64,000 bases of DNA from Psychrobacter immobilis (GTDB lineage Bacteria > Pseudomonadota > Gammaproteobacteria > Pseudomonadales > Moraxellaceae), in contig CAJHAA010000016.1 in assembly GCA_904846265.1 (NCBI GenBank), forward strand, positions 1 to 64,000, written 5' to 3'. The notes beneath the pieces are model-generated. The model was not told the DNA's origin. It worked only from the letters and a program-made list of their open reading frames with translations, and ran no database searches. Within the stretch, counting starts at the first letter, position 1; every line of letters begins with the position of its first letter. The position numbers were made by a program, and so were the translations under genes. This document shows positions 36,213-45,346 of the stretch, piece by piece.

Positions 36213-36407
36213 GGGTCTGATCCTTTAAGATTTTTATTGGTTTTAAGGTTTATGCTTAATAGAAACTGGCATTTGGTACGAGTTGATGTTTGCTAATTGA
36301 CATGTGTTTTTTCCAAGCAGGTCGTATATTATCAGCAAAACTTATCAATAACACCACCAACTATTATTAGTATTGAATAAAGCTTTTTTTATCAAAGCTT
36401 GACGTTA

Positions 36408-36653
36408 TCAATCCAGCCGCGCATCAGGGTGATAATATGCATAGGCTTTATAACCAATATAGCCGACAATCATCAATGAACCACCGACGATAAATAACCA
36501 AGTGGTGAGGTGTTCCCACGAACAATCATCAAAACGGTCATTAAAAGTCGCAGAAATACTGGCGATGAAAAGAATGAGGCAACCCAATAGCAATATCAGT
36601 GTTGAGGTGAGCTCATAACTATCTACGCTAAAGTTTGGCATACCATAATCCAA
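36408..36653 (-). CDS. Small two-helix membrane protein
   Basis: The product has 81 residues with two membrane helices (LTSTLILLLGCLILFIASIS; WLFIVGGSLMIVGYIGYKAY) separated by an acidic loop. I do not recognise a family. A start four codons later (MPNFSVDS) is also possible; neither has a strong ribosome site. The hydrophobic pattern is too regular for chance, so I keep it. Confidence 0.55.
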   Translation of the reverse strand: MDYGMPNFSVDSYELTSTLILLLGCLILFIASISATFNDRFDDCSWEHLTTWLFIVGGSLMIVGYIGYKAYAYYHPDARLD

Positions 36654-36763
36654 GAATAAAATTCATCTTACTTTAACGAGTTCATTAACCGAGAGAGGTG
36701 AAATATTCATGAAGTATTGCTATAAGCAGCCGATTCAAACCCATATATGCGTAGCTCAGTACA

Positions 36764-36802
36764 AAAAAACCAGCTAAGGCAATGGCTCTTAGCTGGTTTT
36801 AT
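36764..36802 (-). terminator. Rho-independent terminator of the DUF697-like gene
   Basis: AAACCAGCTAAG (36767-36778) pairs perfectly with CTTAGCTGGTTT (36788-36799), and the minus strand continues into a T-run. It lies about 35 bases past the stop. Confidence 0.9.
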
Positions 36803-36834
36803 TTTATAAAATTATTGTCAGTTTTTTAACTGTT

Positions 36835-37350
36835 TTAGACATTTTTACCGTGTTGCTTTTGCTGAATATCTTTTGCAAGCTTGTAACACTCATTGATGTG
36901 GTCATTGGCGATTTTTTTGAAAATCATATAGCCCATTGTAGCAGCAACCATTTGACCCCCTAGTGGGATAAATTTCGTTACTTGTTTAGCAGCGATACGA
37001 CCACCAAAGCCTTGTACGGTCTTTTTAACAATACCACGTGTCGCCATCAACCCTGCAAAATCGACAGTACGATCTTTTAATGCGCCCCAATGAATGGCTC
37101 GTGATTCTAAATCAACTGCCGCCTTACGATCTTCAAGTAAGCCAAATCGTTCGCTAATGTCAGGTAATAGTTGAGTAAGCATACCAGCGTCTACTGCGAC
37201 ATCAAAAAATGGTACAGGAACAATGGCAACACCAGCAGAATATTTGGCACGTTTTTTGACCAACTTTTGACATTCCTTTTTTACTTGTTCGAGATCCAAG
37301 CTAGGGTCAATAGTGTTTGGTAGTTTTTCAGCCAGTGGTGTGGTTTTCAT
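36835..37350 (-). CDS. DUF697-like membrane-associated protein
   Basis: The product has 171 residues. Two helical hydrophobic stretches, AGVAIVPVPFFDVAVDAGML and VTKFIPLGGQMVAATMGYMI, resemble the DUF697/YcjF-type domain often attached to GTPases (IP..G and AA...Y.....K patterns). A basic, charged N-terminus precedes them. Here it stands alone. The function is unknown. The GC-neutral, well-terminated single gene has a GGATG-type site before the ATG. Confidence 0.6.
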   Translation of the reverse strand: MKTTPLAEKLPNTIDPSLDLEQVKKECQKLVKKRAKYSAGVAIVPVPFFDVAVDAGMLTQLLPDISERFGLLEDRKAAVDLESRAIHWGALKDRTVDFAGLMATRGIVKKTVQGFGGRIAAKQVTKFIPLGGQMVAATMGYMIFKKIANDHINECYKLAKDIQQKQHGKNV

Positions 37351-37664
37351 AAAGCATCCTTATAAATGGTTAAAACAAAAAATCAAATAAAAAATCTCAA
37401 TAGATAGCAAGTATCTCAGTTGCTTACCATTTTATGGATTTCTGAGCGGCATACAATCATTGCTTTGTAGCAAAATGCAGAAAAATGCAGTCGCTATACA
37501 CCGTTTTTGTAAATGAAATATTATGCATATTATATGCACAGAGTATGAATTATTTGCTCTATGCTAGTATTAAAATATGGTTTATCACAATGTACTGCAA
37601 CAAAAAACGATAAACCAAGCCGCCAAAAATTGTCATTGTGACCCTCTGCTAAAGCCAGTAGAAT
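37351..37664. promoter_or_regulatory. Divergent gap before recJ with a perfect TGCATAT palindrome
   Basis: The 314-base gap has no gene. TGCATAT-T-ATATGCA at 37524-37538 is a perfect 15-base palindrome about 130 bases upstream of recJ, and could be an operator. No convincing promoter boxes were found. Confidence 0.45.
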
Positions 37665-39500
37665 ATGCACATGCTAAATTTAACCCCCCGTTATACCAGC
37701 ACTCGCATCGACGAGTTGCCCGCCGCGCTGCAACCACTTGCCGCCCAATCATTGACGCTTGCCCGCCTGTATGCAGGTCGCGGTATTACTCAGCCTGATG
37801 AGCTAGAGACGCAACTCTCTGCGCTATTGCCAGCCGAAATGCTGCATGGTGTCACCGAAGCAGTGCGTCTATTAGACGTCGCCATCGATGACGGTCAGCG
37901 CATCCTTATCGTGGGTGATTTTGACTGTGATGGTGCGACCAGTACCGCATTAATGATGCGTGCGCTTACAAAAATGGGCGCAGTCGTTGACTTTTTAGTG
38001 CCCGACCGTTTTAAGTACGGCTATGGTTTGACACCAGAAATTGTCGAATTGGGTATTGAGAAGTATAATCCTGAGGTGATAGTGACCGTCGATAACGGTA
38101 TCTCAAGCCATGAAGGCGTGGCACGTGCGCAAGCCGATGGCATCACTGTGATTATTACTGATCATCATTTGACGACCAAAGAAACACCGCCTGCGGAGGC
38201 TGTGGTTAATCCCAATCAGCTCGATTGTCACTTTAGCAGTAAAGCGCTCGTAGGGGTGGGCGTGGCATTTTATGTGCTTGGACGCTTAGCCAAGCTGCGC
38301 CGCGAAGCCGGTAAATCTACCGTGCAAGTGAGTCAATATTTGGATTTGGTGGCATTAGGGACGATTGCTGACGTTGGGGTGCTTGATAAAAACAATCGCA
38401 TTTTAGTACATCATGGACTGGCGGCTATCCGCCAAGGGCGCTGCTCGCTCGGTATCTTGGCACTCCTTGAACAAGCAGGGCGAGATCCTAAGCAGTTGCA
38501 GGCGCAGGATTTTGGGTTTGTCTTAGGACCCCGTATCAATGCCGCTGGTCGTATGGACAATATGCGCATCGGTATTGAGTGTTTATTGACGGATGACTGG
38601 AGTACGGCGCAGCGCTTGGCGCAAGAGCTTGAGCAGTTAAACCGGACGCGTCTGCAGGTAGAAGGTGAGATGCGCGCGCAAGCGGATAGCATCGTACAGG
38701 CATTAGCCGCTGCTGATACAGACATGGACGATGAGGCTACAGCGGATAACCATGAAAGCGGCGATATTATCGTTCAAAATAGATCTGAGAAAAAGACGAA
38801 TAATAATCATAAACGCAGTATCGTTTTATACCAAGATGATTGGCATCAAGGCGTCATCGGCATCGTCGCTGGACGGTTAAAAGAAAGTCATTATTTGCCA
38901 AGTATCGTCTTTGCGCCCGCGGATACAGAGCGTACCGCTGAAGATGACCCTATCAAAGGCTCGGCGCGTTCTATCGCTGGCGTTCACATTCGTGATGCGA
39001 TTGAGCAGGTTGCCGAGCGCTATCCTGATTTAATCAGTCATTTTGGTGGTCATGCGATGGCAGCAGGCTTAACGATCAAACGCCGTAACTTTGATGGGTT
39101 TGTTATGGCTTTTAATGACGTCATGGCACAGATGGATAATGAAGTGTTTGCTGAGCAAAAATTCACTGATGGCGCGTTGCAGGCGAGTGACTTTAGCTTG
39201 TGGTTTGCTGAACACCTAGCTGATGCTAATATTTGGGGTCATGGCTTTGCACCGCCAATATTTGACGGGGTCTTTGAAGTGTTAAGCTTTAAGATATTAA
39301 AAGACAAACACCTTAAACTGTCGCTGCGTTACCCTGATGTGCAATATCCGATTGAAGCAATTTATTTTAACTTTGATAGCGAGATATGGGATTATCGTGC
39401 GGAAAAAGTGCATGTATTATTTCAGCTAGACATCAACGAGTGGAACGGCAAACAAAGTCTACAGTTGATGATAAGGGATTTAGCAGTCGTACAGGAATGA
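37665..39500 (+). CDS. recJ: Single-stranded-DNA exonuclease RecJ
   Basis: The product has 611 residues. DHH-family motifs are present in order: LIVGDFDCDGATST (motif I), VTVDNGISS (II), ITDHHLT (III, the DHH), and the DHHA1 motif HFGGHAMAAGLTI. RecJ degrades single-stranded DNA 5' to 3' in mismatch repair and recombination. An insert rich in Asp/Asn/Lys at about 345-385 separates the core from DHHA1 and is not typical. The start could also be the second ATG (37671). Confidence 0.96.
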   Translation: MHMLNLTPRYTSTRIDELPAALQPLAAQSLTLARLYAGRGITQPDELETQLSALLPAEMLHGVTEAVRLLDVAIDDGQRILIVGDFDCDGATSTALMMRALTKMGAVVDFLVPDRFKYGYGLTPEIVELGIEKYNPEVIVTVDNGISSHEGVARAQADGITVIITDHHLTTKETPPAEAVVNPNQLDCHFSSKALVGVGVAFYVLGRLAKLRREAGKSTVQVSQYLDLVALGTIADVGVLDKNNRILVHHGLAAIRQGRCSLGILALLEQAGRDPKQLQAQDFGFVLGPRINAAGRMDNMRIGIECLLTDDWSTAQRLAQELEQLNRTRLQVEGEMRAQADSIVQALAAADTDMDDEATADNHESGDIIVQNRSEKKTNNNHKRSIVLYQDDWHQGVIGIVAGRLKESHYLPSIVFAPADTERTAEDDPIKGSARSIAGVHIRDAIEQVAERYPDLISHFGGHAMAAGLTIKRRNFDGFVMAFNDVMAQMDNEVFAEQKFTDGALQASDFSLWFAEHLADANIWGHGFAPPIFDGVFEVLSFKILKDKHLKLSLRYPDVQYPIEAIYFNFDSEIWDYRAEKVHVLFQLDINEWNGKQSLQLMIRDLAVVQE

Positions 39501-39573
39501 TGGCATTATCTTATTATAAGATACTCAACCAGTATCAAATATAGCGTCGACTTTGTTTAAGGTTGACGCTTTT

Positions 39574-40239
39574 TTAGTATTTCCATTCGATGGTTGGAAA
39601 CTGCCAGTCATAACGAATGGCGAGCATGCGTAAGGTAAAAATCGTACCCATAGTAGCGATGTCAGCAATCCAAGCTGTCACACCCAGATTGTGTAGGGCG
39701 AAATAGAGGATGCCGCCAGCCAAGGCTGCCGAAATATAAATCTCTTGCTGCAACACCAGCGGAATCTCATTGCAGATCATATCGCGGATGATACCGCCGA
39801 CAATAATGGTGATTACCCCAAGTAATAACGCCACGGGCACATTTGCACCCATACTATCGGCAACCTTGATACCGATTAAGGTAAAAACTGACAGTCCAAT
39901 AGTATCTGAGAGTTTGAGGAACTTATTAACGCGTTTAGAGTTGGGGTGAAAGAATATTTGCATCACTAATGAAGAGATGGTAATAACAGTCAGGTAGCTC
40001 ATATCTACCATCCAAAATAGTGGATGGCGATCTAAAATGACATCACGCACAGTGCCGCCACCGATAGCGGTGACAATAGACACCAGTAAACAACCAAAAA
40101 CATCGAAATTTTTGTGTTTTGCCAGTATCGTGCCTGAAATACTACAAGCGATAATACCAATCATATCAAAAAGATAAATGAGAGAGCGTGGGTCAAACGT
40201 AGTGATTAATGCTGAAGGGTTCAATGCGATAGCCAGCAT
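39574..40239 (-). CDS. TRIC-type (UPF0126/YicG) cation channel, copy 1
   Basis: The product has 221 residues and seven membrane helices. The two inverted halves each carry the signature: AIGGGTVRDVILDRHPLFWM and VGGIIRDMICNEIPLVLQQE. Bacterial TRIC homologues form trimeric monovalent-cation channels. I start at the ATG at 40239 rather than the in-frame TTG at 40245. A second copy lies just upstream; the two are separate but similar through their whole length. Confidence 0.88.
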   Translation of the reverse strand: MLAIALNPSALITTFDPRSLIYLFDMIGIIACSISGTILAKHKNFDVFGCLLVSIVTAIGGGTVRDVILDRHPLFWMVDMSYLTVITISSLVMQIFFHPNSKRVNKFLKLSDTIGLSVFTLIGIKVADSMGANVPVALLLGVITIIVGGIIRDMICNEIPLVLQQEIYISAALAGGILYFALHNLGVTAWIADIATMGTIFTLRMLAIRYDWQFPTIEWKY

Positions 40240-40277
40240 GAGCAAGTCTCACTAAGTTTGTATGATGATTGTCTGAT

Positions 40278-40324
40278 TATTTTTAGCCCATTTAGAAAGT
40301 AAACGATTGAATTGAGGACATGCC
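40278..40324. repeat. MITE-like element, truncated copy C (one end only)
   Basis: About 47 bases ending GATTGAATTGAGGACATGCC, followed by CTAG at 40325-40328, match the reverse complement of the left end of copy A (TTAGCCATTTAG.AAGTAA.CG and the TGAGGACATG terminus). The other end is missing. It lies between the two TRIC genes. Confidence 0.65.
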
Positions 40325-40353
40325 CTAGTGTTTAAACCATATATATATCGGTC

Positions 40354-40989
40354 TTATTTCACCAAACGTATAGAAGGCAGGTGCCAATCAAAACGCAATG
40401 CTAGCATCCGTACAGCAAAGATAACGCCCAGCATAATAAATTCATTCAGTCCAGCATTTACACCCAAACGATCAAGCAGCAGATAAGTGATCGAACCTAC
40501 AATACTAGCAGAGATATAAATCTCGCGTTGAAGTAACAGTGGTATCTCATTACAGATGATATCGCGTAGCAGACCACCAATAATAGCCGTCCAAACCCCC
40601 ATCATAATAGCGATAATAGCTGACATATCTTGTGTCAATGCTATCTTAAAACCAATCACGCTAAAAGCCGCCAACCCAATGGCATCAAACAGCTTCAATG
40701 CCTTATCAATCTTATGATACAGATGAAAGAATATTTGTAAAATAAGCGATGTCACTGTGATGACGATCACATAATTGAGGTCAGTCATCCAAAATAGTGG
40801 ATGACGGTCTAGCGCCATATCACGTAGTGTACCGCCGCCGATAGCATTGACCATCGCAACCAAGATACAGCCAGCAATATCAAAGCCTTTGTGCTGTGCC
40901 AGCAGTGTACCTGCGATCGCACAAGCAATCACACCAACCATATCTAATAAATATAATAAAATATCAGGAAAAATTAAATCATTAACCAT
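40354..40989 (-). CDS. TRIC-type (UPF0126/YicG) cation channel, copy 2
   Basis: The product has 211 residues with seven membrane helices and the paired signatures AIGGGTLRDMALDRHPLFWM and IGGLLRDIICNEIPLLLQRE. It is a paralogue of the gene at 39574-40239, upstream of it on the same strand, with a 114-base gap that holds a MITE-like end. The ATG is preceded by only a weak ribosome site. Whether the two form mixed trimers is unknown. Confidence 0.88.
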   Translation of the reverse strand: MVNDLIFPDILLYLLDMVGVIACAIAGTLLAQHKGFDIAGCILVAMVNAIGGGTLRDMALDRHPLFWMTDLNYVIVITVTSLILQIFFHLYHKIDKALKLFDAIGLAAFSVIGFKIALTQDMSAIIAIMMGVWTAIIGGLLRDIICNEIPLLLQREIYISASIVGSITYLLLDRLGVNAGLNEFIMLGVIFAVRMLALRFDWHLPSIRLVK

Positions 40990-41100
40990 GATTATATTAC
41001 CAATATAATGGCCATCAAAATAGATTGGCTGGGCTGGACTAGTTCTGAAGTTGTTTATATCAATAATTTAAGTAGAGTTAACCTAACTTTAGGTAGTAGT

Positions 41101-42255
41101 TTAGCCATCTTTTGCAAATAGAATAAGCCCAACGATAATCAGAGCAATACCTATTAAGCCCATCGCTGATGGCAGGGTATTATTGAGCAATAGCATACCG
41201 CCAATTAAGGCAAATATCACTTCACTTGCCTGAGTGGCATCAACCCCAGCCACTTCGCTTGAAGTTTCCGCTTTTTCACGGGCATATAAAAAGATACTGG
41301 TTGCCGCCACACCTGCCAATAGAGCCACAAGTAAGGTATTGAATACCTGCTTAGTATCAGGCAAATCCGGATGAACGACAAGACCCAAAACCAACCAAAA
41401 TGGCAAACTGCCCAAGGTCATTAACCATACTTTGTTAAAGGCATTTTGTAGGAGGGTGGTTTTGATAGCAGGTATACGTGCGATTAAAGTTTGCAGCAAA
41501 GAGCTCGGCAAGGTTTGAGTGGGGTGGTTAAGGTTTAAGGAATCGACCGCGTCCGCCGTATAAGTCATATCAGCTGACAACGCAGGTGCTTCTGTAATAA
41601 GTGAGGTAGTTTTTTTACTAATCTCGTTGGCTTGGATATCAATTTTTTGAGTGCTGGTAGGCTCGGCACTACGCTTACGCGCATTGTAAGATACCTGCCA
41701 AACCAACTGGTTACCAATGGGATAGCTAAAGGCGGCTACTAGGGCAGGCACGGCACCATAAAGCAGCATATCTTTCATAGGCACTGCATCAGTATCTAGC
41801 AAAGAAGCGGCATGCAGTCCTTCACTGATATTGACCAGTACCACACCAGCAAATACTAATAACGCATATGCAATGAATTTTTTATCAAAACGTTGTCCGA
41901 ATGCTAGCAAAACGAGTAGGCTTGCAACCACTGTAAACATAAAGGTCGCGGCGACTACCCAGCCTGCGACATGATCAGCCGCGTAGCATATTCCTGTATA
42001 AAAAATTCCAAAACCAATACTGCCCGTAATACACCAAAAGCCCCAATGTTGACGGAATATAGTCATCAGCTCTGTAATACGCCCAAAACCATGCTGCATA
42101 ATTATAATAGCCGTGAGTATTAGCCACATAAATGCATAGCGAAGGCTAGCTGACCAAAACCAATGCCCACCAGCCGCACTCATAACTTCGTTTAACACAA
42201 ACGTCGAGCTAAAAAATGCCCCCGATAATAAGCCCAATAAAATGAGTTTGACCAT
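41101..42255 (-). CDS. Multidrug resistance efflux transporter of the DMT superfamily
   Basis: The product has 384 residues with about ten membrane helices in two EamA-like halves (start LLSGAFFSSTFVLNEVMSAA; second half from about 270). The halves are separated by a polar loop at about 195-265, longer than usual. The N-terminal NEVMSAAGGHWFWSASLRY pattern is that of the putative multidrug efflux family (PF13536). The substrate is unknown. AAGGATAGG lies upstream of the ATG. Confidence 0.8.
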   Translation of the reverse strand: MVKLILLGLLSGAFFSSTFVLNEVMSAAGGHWFWSASLRYAFMWLILTAIIIMQHGFGRITELMTIFRQHWGFWCITGSIGFGIFYTGICYAADHVAGWVVAATFMFTVVASLLVLLAFGQRFDKKFIAYALLVFAGVVLVNISEGLHAASLLDTDAVPMKDMLLYGAVPALVAAFSYPIGNQLVWQVSYNARKRSAEPTSTQKIDIQANEISKKTTSLITEAPALSADMTYTADAVDSLNLNHPTQTLPSSLLQTLIARIPAIKTTLLQNAFNKVWLMTLGSLPFWLVLGLVVHPDLPDTKQVFNTLLVALLAGVAATSIFLYAREKAETSSEVAGVDATQASEVIFALIGGMLLLNNTLPSAMGLIGIALIIVGLILFAKDG

Positions 42256-42316
42256 ACCTATATTCCTATCCTTGGGTCGCTATTTATGTTGAATATCCGT
42301 TTAGATGATTGGGCTA

Positions 42317-43048
42317 TTATTTACCTTTAGCATCTGCCCAGATGATTTTATGCAGTTGCAATTGGAAGCGTACGGGCAGCGCGTCAGCCAACATCCATTC
42401 TGCAAGTTCGCGCGCCAACACAGGTACATCGGGGCTGACTTCGTCGTCGATATCCTCTGCGACATTAAACATCGGAGAGAACCAAACCGTTCCGACCAAA
42501 TCGTTTAGCTCATGCTCGATCAACATGGCTTTCGCCCAGTCGTAATCTTCACGATTCATGATGACAAATTTAATTTGGTCATGCTGAGTGAGGTGAGTGA
42601 GGTTTGACCATAGGTTTTTATCGACTTCACCTGAGCTTGGCGTTTTGAGATCCATGACTTTACTGACTGCTGTTGGCACGTTTGCTACCGTGAGCGCGCC
42701 TGCGGTTTCAAGCGAGATTTCATAACCGTCGCTCAGTAAGCGCTTCATTAGTTCAATGGCGTTCGGCTGAGCTAAAGGCTCGCCGCCAGTCAGACAAATA
42801 CGCTTGCAAGGATAGCTTTTGATGGTCTCTATAATGGTTTCTAGCGACTGCCGCTCGCCGCCAGTAAAGGCGTATTCAGTATCGCAATAGACACAGCGAA
42901 GTGGACAGCCGGTCAAGCGTACAAATATCGTTGGCAAGCCTGAGGTCAGCGCTTCACCTTGCAAAGAATAAAAAATTTCTGTCAAACGTAGACCGGCTTC
43001 AGGATCAGTGACAGGAATGGCGGCGGTGCGTAATAGTGATTCACTCAT
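42317..43048 (-). CDS. queE: 7-carboxy-7-deazaguanine synthase QueE
   Basis: The product has 243 residues, a radical SAM enzyme. IFYSLQGEALTSGLPTIFVR precedes the 4Fe-4S motif CPLRCVYC, then LTGGEPLAQPN and LETAGALTV. It converts 6-carboxytetrahydropterin to 7-carboxy-7-deazaguanine on the way to preQ0 and queuosine. The last 30 residues (VRFQLQLHKIIW) are as in gammaproteobacterial forms. Other queuosine genes are not close by. The ribosome site is weak. Confidence 0.93.
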   Translation of the reverse strand: MSESLLRTAAIPVTDPEAGLRLTEIFYSLQGEALTSGLPTIFVRLTGCPLRCVYCDTEYAFTGGERQSLETIIETIKSYPCKRICLTGGEPLAQPNAIELMKRLLSDGYEISLETAGALTVANVPTAVSKVMDLKTPSSGEVDKNLWSNLTHLTQHDQIKFVIMNREDYDWAKAMLIEHELNDLVGTVWFSPMFNVAEDIDDEVSPDVPVLARELAEWMLADALPVRFQLQLHKIIWADAKGK

Positions 43049-43194
43049 AATATGTCAAATACAGTTAAAGATTGCTAATGGGATGAGGCATTTATCAATC
43101 GTAATAAAAAGGCAGGTTCTGGTATGGGCGTTTTGCGTTTGGATAAAGCCAAACCAAAAAAAGGGATTATAACGCACCACCCTCTATTAAGCTG

Positions 43195-43230
43195 CAAAAA
43201 AGACGCTGAAGTTTTCTTCAGCGTCTTTAA
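43195..43230 (-). terminator. Rho-independent terminator of dapD
   Basis: AAAGACGCTGAAG (43199-43211) pairs perfectly over 13 bp with CTTCAGCGTCTTT (43216-43228) around a TTTT loop, with an A-run on the left that becomes the U-run of the minus-strand transcript. Confidence 0.93.
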
Positions 43231-43289
43231 TAAAGAGGATCTGTCGCTGTCCGTACGGTTTGGGTACGAGACTCTAAGTATTAAAAATA

Positions 43290-44111
43290 CTAAGCTAAAC
43301 GCAATAGCTCATTGACTGATGTTTTAGCGCGGGTTTGTGCATCGACTTTTTTGACGATGATAGCAGCATATAAGCTATACGTACCATCTTCTGATGGCAA
43401 GCTACCCGGTACGACAACAGAGCCTGCTGGTACACGGCCACGATGAATCTCACCCGTTTCGCGATCATAAATGCGCGTTGATTGACCAATAAATACACCC
43501 ATCGAGATAACAGCACCTTCTTCGACGATTACGCCTTCAACGATTTCAGAACGTGCACCGATGAAGCAGTTGTCCTCAATGATTGTTGGATTCGCTTGCA
43601 ATGGCTCTAATACGCCGCCGATACCAACGCCACCTGATAAATGGACGTTTTTACCAATTTGGGCACATGAACCCACGGTCGCCCACGTATCTACCATCGC
43701 GCCTTGATCGACATACGCGCCGATGTTGACATACGATGGCATCAATACCGCACCTGCTGCGATGAACGAGCCTTTACGAGCAACAGCGGGTGGTACAACA
43801 CGTACGCCTGATTCTTTGAACTGTGCTTCGGTCCAGTTGGCAAACTTAGTCGGCACTTTGTCATAGAATTGCACATGTTCGCCCGCTGCCTGAACATAGT
43901 TGTCGTTTAAGCGAAAAGAGAGCAAAACGGCTTTTTTTGCCCACTGGTTCACGACCCATTCGCCATCCTTTTTTTCTGCAACGCGCAATGTGCCGTTATC
44001 TAATTGCTCAAGTACTTGATTAATAGCATCACGCACGTCCTGTGGCATCGTGCTTGGGCTGTATTCGTTGCGTTTTTCAAAGGCTTGTTCGATGGTTTGT
44101 TGTAATGACAT
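43290..44111 (-). CDS. dapD: Tetrahydrodipicolinate N-succinyltransferase DapD
   Basis: The product has 273 residues from the ATG with AGGAACCTTT before it. The frame extends 11 codons further up without support. The left-handed beta-helix hexapeptides are clear ([40 protein letters not shown]) and the C-terminus has [20 protein letters not shown]. It transfers succinyl from succinyl-CoA to tetrahydrodipicolinate in lysine and mDAP synthesis. It is a single gene with its own terminator. Confidence 0.96.
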   Translation of the reverse strand: MSLQQTIEQAFEKRNEYSPSTMPQDVRDAINQVLEQLDNGTLRVAEKKDGEWVVNQWAKKAVLLSFRLNDNYVQAAGEHVQFYDKVPTKFANWTEAQFKESGVRVVPPAVARKGSFIAAGAVLMPSYVNIGAYVDQGAMVDTWATVGSCAQIGKNVHLSGGVGIGGVLEPLQANPTIIEDNCFIGARSEIVEGVIVEEGAVISMGVFIGQSTRIYDRETGEIHRGRVPAGSVVVPGSLPSEDGTYSLYAAIIVKKVDAQTRAKTSVNELLRLA

Positions 44112-44254
44112 AAAGGTTCCTAAAGTTAGTGGAAGGTAAAGCATATATTATCGTTAAATAACTCGCATGACTTGGCGTAAAAACTTGCTTGCCGTATTGT
44201 CGCTAATTTGGCGACTTTTAGCAAACGAGTTAACTGCCAAGATGAGCGCTGCTG

Positions 44255-45211
44255 TTAATTGCCTGAGCTATGGCTTTCTATCCATTCTAAGATATCTTCA
44301 TAAACGGTTTGATGGTCTTTTTCATGCAAAGGCTCATGACGCATATTTGGATAGAGTTGGATATCTACCTGACTGAAGTTTTGCTTGTTTAAGCGCGTGA
44401 CAATTTTGCGGATACCGTTGCCCATATCTCCAATAGGATCATCTTCGCCGCTGATAAATAGCATCGGGAAGTTTTTTGGGATAGTCATTGCCCAGCCTTT
44501 GTTTAAGCCAGTTTCCATCAGAAAGAATAGTGTCATAAAGCCATTATTGGTGAAATCAAATCCCGTCAGTGGATCTGCTTCATAGGCTTCAATGGCGGCA
44601 GGGTTTTCAGTTAACCATGCAAATTCTGATGAAGAGATGCGATCTTCAAGCTTACTATTCAAGACTTTATTCATCACCTTGGCAAACATTGCATTTGGTT
44701 TTTTAGGGGCTACTTTTGCCAGTATTTTATTGACTGGGAGTAGCACTTTAGTCAAGGGGTTGGCATCTGCTGTACCCATCAAAATAGCACCTGTAAAATT
44801 GTGTGCATGGTGCTTTAGGACATTACGCACAATAAACGAGCCCATAGAATGACCCATTACAAAGTGTGGCACGTCAGGATGGCGGTTTTTTAAGCTATCT
44901 GCCATGACAATGACGTCTTTTAGCAGGGACTGTACTGGATGCTCTTCACCAAAAAAACCTAAATCTGCTGATGTTTTGACGGTCTTTCCATGTCCCAAAT
45001 GGTCATAAGTTGCCACTGCGATACCATTATCCGCTAAAAACTGAGCGAAGTCTGCGTAACGTCCGCTATGCTCTGCCATACCATGAACAATTAGTAATGT
45101 GGCTTTTACCGCTGTGTTTTCATGGCTTGGTTCAAAAAAACTATGATGCAAGTAATGAATATTATCGGAGGAGAGAATGTGGTCGTTACCTGTATCGGTG
45201 TTGATACTCAT
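44255..45211 (-). CDS. Alpha/beta hydrolase, monoacylglycerol-lipase-like (S33 type)
   Basis: The product has 318 residues. LLIVHGMAEHSGRYADFAQF is the oxyanion/HG region, YDHLGHGKT follows, then the nucleophile GHSMGS at about 120, the acid in ISGEDDPIGD and the His in YPNMRHEPLHEKD. There is no signal peptide. It probably hydrolyses lysophospholipids or monoglycerides. AGGGTTCC-type spacing before the ATG is only fair. Confidence 0.85.
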   Translation of the reverse strand: MSINTDTGNDHILSSDNIHYLHHSFFEPSHENTAVKATLLIVHGMAEHSGRYADFAQFLADNGIAVATYDHLGHGKTVKTSADLGFFGEEHPVQSLLKDVIVMADSLKNRHPDVPHFVMGHSMGSFIVRNVLKHHAHNFTGAILMGTADANPLTKVLLPVNKILAKVAPKKPNAMFAKVMNKVLNSKLEDRISSSEFAWLTENPAAIEAYEADPLTGFDFTNNGFMTLFFLMETGLNKGWAMTIPKNFPMLFISGEDDPIGDMGNGIRKIVTRLNKQNFSQVDIQLYPNMRHEPLHEKDHQTVYEDILEWIESHSSGN

Positions 45212-45346
45212 ATAGGGTTCCTTAAACAGTTTTAATGAATGTTTTTAATAAATAGCTTTAACGGTTCATCATCTTAATGAATAGCAGGCATGATGATTTG
45301 AAATCGCCTGCTAAAATTTGGCTTATTATACGGCGCTTACCATGAA

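Noticed and set aside
44170..44235. Weak stem-loop between dapD and the hydrolase gene
   Set aside because: GTCGC/GCGAC stem is short and lacks a U-run, so I do not call a terminator.
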